NCBI GenBank assembly: GCA_020431135.1
Contig: JAGQIT010000085.1
Coordinates: 1 to 8,495, forward strand
Direction of reading: 5' to 3'
Source: Myxococcales bacterium
GTDB taxonomy: Bacteria; Myxococcota_A; Polyangia; Nannocystales; Nannocystaceae
Length of the DNA stretch: 8,495 bases
Of the stretch, positions 6,501 to 8,495 are shown in pieces. The position numbers and the translations under genes were made by a program. Numbering within the stretch: the first letter of the stretch is position 1; the number at the start of each line of letters is the position of its first letter. Under the pieces are notes generated by a model, which saw only the letters and a list, made by a program, of their open reading frames with translations, had not been told where the DNA came from and searched no databases.

Positions 6501-7164
6501 CGTGTTCACGATGACCTACGACCTCGCGTCCTCCCTCAGCGAGTCCGGCCACGTCGACGAGAGCCTCGCGCTTCACGAGAGCATCTACGAGCTGGCGAAG
6601 GGGGGCGCGCTCAGCCCGAGCGCCCGCGCAGAGGCCCTCAACATGCACGGCGCATCGCTCCAACGAGCGGGCATGCACTCCGAGGCCCTCCGCGTGCTCG
6701 GTGAGGCGCTCGAGCTCAGCGAAGACAAGCTCCCGCCGAATTCGCCGTCGCTCGCCGTCACCCTCGAGAAGCTCGCCCGCGCCCAGATCGCCCTCGAGCG
6801 CCACGACGACGCCGCGGCCTCCCTCGCGCGCGCCCGCGGGATCGTCGACGCCGAGCTGCCGGAGAAGAGCCAGCTCACCGCGCAGGTCCGGCGGACCGAG
6901 GCTGACCTGGCGCTCGCCCGCGGCGACGCCGACGCGGCGGTGGAGCACGCCCGCGCGGCGCTCGTGATCCACGAGGCGACCCGCGACGCCGATGACGGTG
7001 AGCTCGCGCTCAGCCGCTTCACCCTCGCCCGCGCCTTGCGGGCGGCCGACGCCAGCAGCGGCGAAGCCACGGAGCTCGCCGGCAAGGCCCTCCAGGTGCT
7101 CCGCGCCGGCGGCGACGGCTGGGCGCGTGAGGCCGACGCGATCGACGCCTGGCTCAAGGGCTAG
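3556..7164 (+). CDS. Membrane Hanks-type Ser/Thr protein kinase with N-terminal repeats and periplasmic TPR domain
   Basis: A 1202-residue receptor-like kinase. Residues 1-238 are a Ser/Thr/Ala-rich segment with six spaced L-A-R-T-M-like motifs. The kinase domain (about 243-522) has a glycine loop G250-x-G252-x-x-G255, Lys272 in VAIKV, Glu291 in the C helix, catalytic H362-R363-D364 with K366 and N369, D382-F383-G384, and A432-P433-E434, so it should be active. The activation segment is long (about 52 residues from DFG to APE), with candidate phosphorylation sites T419, T421 and T427. One transmembrane helix lies at about 531-552. The outer part begins with a four-cysteine helical region (C559, C616, C635, C673), common in myxobacterial kinases of this build, then TPR-like helical pairs (about 690-1190; clearest at 819-850, 857-888 and 1025-1053). 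The kinase domain would be cytoplasmic and the TPR half periplasmic, probably sensing a ligand or partner. The sigma factor gene lies upstream on the same strand and is the most likely substrate, by inference. Codon use loosens locally around 5494-5835. Confidence 0.95.
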   Translation: MTQPKIPKLLGLGFGRGRAKRPQLDVVDGGKAVKEHDKLDESLAQTQASGDTQAGGEVDRAISLARTMAVTAGAARETAERVKETGPASFAETVAPAGDLAPASSPALAESTPALMRTMAATADELTDSAKRSAGESSGLENSLARTMIATDPGASGSLEAEALDAESLGFARTITPQDAARSQGSRDSRGSRPSLRRDEAITDDPDLDKRVLAPDGDDRRLKDMIRARLFRKKAAPVKIGRYTILDRLGEGGMGVVYTAYDDKLERKVAIKVMRSEGEGDSNGRNRLVREAQAMARLSHPNIVTVHEVGEVDGQVFVAMEFVRGQSLDFWLREARPWREVIDVYVQAGRGLAAAHAAGIIHRDFKPHNVLLGEDGTAKVLDFGLARSMGQLTGEVPEEEKAMVPAGERGLSLLDQRLTRTGAIMGTPAYMAPEQHQGTDATAKSDQFSFCVALYEALYGELPFEATSLATLIAAVVEGTIKEPPSGSKVPGWLRKVVLRGLAVEPEVRYPTIADLLAALGRDPVARRNRWLATAGFAVLVGGAGFGLASVGAAEAAVCTDATQEIAAVWNDDARAAVEAAIKGTGVAYADETWEKVAPKLDAYAEGWAAMRTEACESHRSGKHSARLYDLQTACLDLRLASLSGLVGALQSGDGAVENAVNAVASIPAIDLCADTARLTAAIAPPEDAATADAVHEARMKITEAASHELAGDYEAAASLLDAAQAAVKAGDYAPLAAELDLGRGSLALSMRDGAAAKESLSTALWSAIAAGHDRAALEAATKIIFVESFLAGDGDAALENVNLSRSLATRTNATASEEYLLLNNIGVAYQESGALVEAREAYNAAVEKIGASDHRAGLTLANLGTLDLMAYDFAGARDAFKRAQAILEATLGASHPDTILTRLNLAYALLGSGAVDDASAEFAALEPLALASLGAQSPALEWFNHGKANALAARREHDSAVALFRDTRAPALEHRGLEDQLVFTMTYDLASSLSESGHVDESLALHESIYELAKGGALSPSARAEALNMHGASLQRAGMHSEALRVLGEALELSEDKLPPNSPSLAVTLEKLARAQIALERHDDAAASLARARGIVDAELPEKSQLTAQVRRTEADLALARGDADAAVEHARAALVIHEATRDADDGELALSRFTLARALRAADASSGEATELAGKALQVLRAGGDGWAREADAIDAWLKG
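3676..4083 (+). repeat. Six coding repeats of about 21-29 residues with an [LF]-x-R-T-[MIV] core in the kinase N-terminus
   Basis: The central Thr residues are T46 (SLAQT), T67 (SLARTM), T93 (SFAETV), T118 (LMRTM), T147 (SLARTM) and T174 (GFARTI). Spacings are 21, 26, 25, 29 and 27 residues, regular enough to indicate a repeated unit. Four copies share the DNA word CGGACGAT (3751, 3904, 3991, 4072). Sequences between the cores are Ala/Ser/Glu-rich and look disordered. The cores resemble the activation-loop segment L-T-R-T-G-A-I (418-424) of the same protein, so they may be autophosphorylation or docking sites. Confidence 0.7.
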
Positions 7165-7186
7165 GCGCTCTTCAAGATCCGCGCGG

Positions 7187-7200
7187 CGAGGGCGCCCTCG
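7187..7200 (+). terminator. Weak terminator candidate after the kinase gene
   Basis: CGAGGGCGCCCTCG is a perfect 14-bp palindrome 22 bp after the kinase stop. As RNA it would form a 5-bp stem with a GCGC loop. There is no T run, so termination is only plausible from position. Confidence 0.3.
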
Positions 7201-7241
7201 GCCACGACGGCTGTTGCTCCGTCACAGAGCGGCCCGAGAGA

Positions 7242-7264
7242 AAAGACATGTCCATAAAGACATG
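7242..7264. repeat. 9-bp direct repeat AAAGACATG in an AT-rich island
   Basis: AAAGACATG occurs at 7242-7250 and 7256-7264, a period of 14 bp. The first copy overlaps the palindrome GACATGTC (7245-7252). The composition stands out sharply from its surroundings. It could be a protein-binding site or part of a small transcription unit. No flanking gene starts here, so its purpose is unclear. Confidence 0.45.
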
Positions 7265-7458
7265 ATCACACTTCAGGGTGCGGCGCGGACGTCGACGGAC
7301 GCGCCCCCACGACACCGCGGGGCGCCGCCGACGTGGACTGGTCCGCGACGCCCGTCGGACACTGAGGCGCCGCGGCGGGCGATCTCCGGACGCGACAGCG
7401 CGTCACGCCTGCGACCGCGCTCCTCCGCCGCGGCGCGAGACCACGCGCAGCTCGCTAG

Positions 7459-7498
7459 GACAGCCTCCGTAGCTGTCGCGGCCGCGGGTCCGGGCCGC
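7459..7498 (-). terminator. Paired hairpins after the membrane-protein gene, terminator candidate
   Basis: Two short stems lie 7-46 bp downstream of the stop at 7505 on the minus strand: GCGGCC 7478-7483 with GGCCGC 7493-7498 (9-nt loop), and GACAGC 7459-7464 with GCTGTC 7472-7477 (7-nt loop). There is no T run. Position fits a terminator, but stems of 6 bp are weak evidence. Confidence 0.35.
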
Positions 7499-7504
7499 CG
7501 GTCG

Positions 7505-8494
7505 CTAGAAGCGGCCGATCACCCCGCCGCCGAGCGGCGCCGGACCGCCGCTCGGGGTGATCGCGAAGACGCGGCCGCGATCACGCCGACGCTTGCGCAT
7601 GCCGACGTGGGCGTTGAGCTGGTCGCGGAGGAGGTAATAGACGCTGTAGACGAGGAGGGAGGTGCCGTAGCCGAGGGTGAAGGCGTAGCCGCTGTAGCGC
7701 GCCGAGGCCTGCGTCGCGGCGTCACGGTACTCGGGGTCCTCCCAGGCGGTCGCCGGGAGCTCGTTGAACGCCCCGGCCGCGAAGCTCACGCCGATCGACC
7801 CGCCGACCACGGCCGCGAGGCCGACCCCGCCCTCGATCCCCCAGACGATCGCCCGCTGGCGGCGGGTCGGCGCGAGGCCGCTGAGGAGCGCCGTGCCGAC
7901 GCCGAGCGAGGCGCCGAGGAGGCCGGTGCCGACGCTGCGCAGGGTGACGGCCTGGCTGAGGAGCTCGCGGCACTGGCGGACGTCGCCGACGCAGTCGTCG
8001 TCGGTGCGGCTGAGGGCGCGGCGGTACTGGACCTGTCCGCCGGACAGGAGGCCGATGCCGACCGCGCCCATGAAGAAGGGGGAGGAGGCCGCGCGCAGGC
8101 CGATGAACGCCGGGCGGTCGCCGACCGGGACGTCGGCGCGCAGGGTGATCTCGACCTCGTTCGGGCTCGCCTCGCCGGCGACGACCTCGATGTCCGTGTC
8201 GTGATAGTCGTAGTAGCCGTCCTCGGGGATCGCGACGTTCCAGCGCCCCGGGGTCAGGAGAACGGTCTTGCGCTGGATCCCCTCGCGGCCCTCCTCGCGG
8301 TCGAGCTGGACGATCAGCGGCGGGAGGACGTCCGAGGGCCGGCCGTAGTAGTCGACCTCGACGGTGATCGCCGTGTCGCGCGGATCGGCGTCGACGACGA
8401 TGTCGACCGGGATCAGCGCGGCGCTGAGGGTGTCGAGCAGGCGCTCGGCCTCGGGGTCGGCGTGGCCGTCGGCGAGCGCGGCCTCGAGGTAGGC
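7505..8494 (-). CDS. Membrane protein with beta-rich domain, 5' partial
   Basis: The frame is open from the stop at 7505 to the window edge, giving the last 329 residues; the start lies outside. The ATG at 8071 is internal, because continuous sensible coding precedes it. Visible residues 1-30 are helical and could be the end of a TPR-like domain. Residues about 30-130 are beta-rich, with TAITVEVDYYG, a TVLLTPGRWNVAIP stretch and EVEITLRA, resembling the small surface-type domains (PEGA or carboxypeptidase regulatory-like) often found in myxobacterial envelope proteins. Then come about four hydrophobic segments (roughly 138-152, 187-207, 215-243, 268-289), with a loop holding two cysteines (168, 175). 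The C-terminal tail is basic (MRKRRRDRGR) then Gly/Pro-rich and ends in Phe, a residue often found at the end of outer-membrane proteins. I do not recognise a specific function. Transcription converges on the kinase gene. Confidence 0.8.
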   Translation of the reverse strand, partial: AYLEAALADGHADPEAERLLDTLSAALIPVDIVVDADPRDTAITVEVDYYGRPSDVLPPLIVQLDREEGREGIQRKTVLLTPGRWNVAIPEDGYYDYHDTDIEVVAGEASPNEVEITLRADVPVGDRPAFIGLRAASSPFFMGAVGIGLLSGGQVQYRRALSRTDDDCVGDVRQCRELLSQAVTLRSVGTGLLGASLGVGTALLSGLAPTRRQRAIVWGIEGGVGLAAVVGGSIGVSFAAGAFNELPATAWEDPEYRDAATQASARYSGYAFTLGYGTSLLVYSVYYLLRDQLNAHVGMRKRRRDRGRVFAITPSGGPAPLGGGVIGRF

Positions 8495-8495
8495 G

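Larger units (their letters stand above)
7165..7504. other. Convergent intergenic region, no gene seen
   Basis: This 340-bp gap lies between the 3' ends of the kinase gene and the membrane-protein gene. A weak palindrome follows the kinase stop, an AT-richer island with a 9-bp direct repeat sits at 7242-7264, and two short stems (7459-7498) precede the stop of the opposite gene. An open frame from ATG 7262 runs on into the antisense of the next gene and looks like a composition artefact. I see no RNA gene. Confidence 0.55.

Noticed and set aside
3319..6972. Uninterrupted 1217-codon open frame on the minus strand opposite the kinase gene
   Set aside because: In DNA with almost no A/T in third positions, antisense frames rarely contain stops. 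The translation is Arg/Val/Glu/Leu-biased with no domain or signal, while the sense strand has a complete kinase with all catalytic motifs.
7262..8495. Plus-strand open frame from ATG 7262 through the antisense of the edge gene
   Set aside because: It is codon-for-codon antisense to the membrane-protein gene, so stops are rare by composition. The translation has no recognisable feature.
1..8495. tRNA, rRNA or transposase/IS element
   Set aside because: I saw no tRNA cloverleaf with its conserved T-loop, no rRNA-like stretch, and no transposase reading frame. The inverted repeats do not flank any gene.

Overview
The window is strongly GC-rich: coding stretches use almost only C or G in the third codon position. 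It reads like chromosomal DNA of a predatory-type deltaproteobacterium (Myxococcota). The best taxonomic pointers are an ADYC-domain lipoprotein and an ECF-type sigma factor followed by a large membrane Ser/Thr kinase with a periplasmic TPR half. Both are typical of Nannocystales/Polyangiales-like myxobacteria. This placement is inference from gene style; no rRNA gene or other taxonomic marker is present.

Left part (1-879): I see no convincing gene. The region holds a degenerate tandem direct repeat of about 130-170 bp units (1-345, cut by the window edge) and three inverted repeats. The most striking is a perfect 19-bp inverted repeat with a nested hairpin at 500-560. Next come a small putative secreted protein (880-1317, +) and a perfect 11-bp GC stem (1324-1348) lying between it and the convergent gene.

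Middle part (1360-7164): an ADYC-domain lipoprotein (1360-2403, -) is divergent from an ECF-like sigma factor (2676-3332, +). A 1202-residue Hanks-type Ser/Thr kinase follows the sigma gene on the same strand (3556-7164, GTG start). The kinase has a cytoplasmic N-terminal repeat region, a complete kinase domain, one transmembrane helix, and a periplasmic four-cysteine plus TPR half. The lipoprotein's leader is rich in RNA-structure candidates. Three CAATTG-core motifs occur in the window, and all lie in the intergenic DNA of this cluster.

Right part (7165-8495): a 340-bp convergent intergenic gap precedes a membrane protein (7505 to the edge, -). Its open frame runs past the window end, so its N-terminus is missing. 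It has a beta-rich domain, about four hydrophobic segments, and a C-terminal phenylalanine.

How the genes may work together (inference): the TPR half of the kinase would sense an envelope signal, and the kinase would act on the neighbouring sigma factor. The sigma factor has Arg where most ECF factors have an acidic residue in region 2.2, next to a Thr. The local sequence I-Q-R-T-F resembles the L-A-R-T-M motif repeated in the kinase N-terminus and the L-T-R-T segment of its activation loop. This suggests a self-contained phospho-activated sigma switch, analogous to the EcfP/PknT type. The lipoprotein could be an output or an envelope partner.
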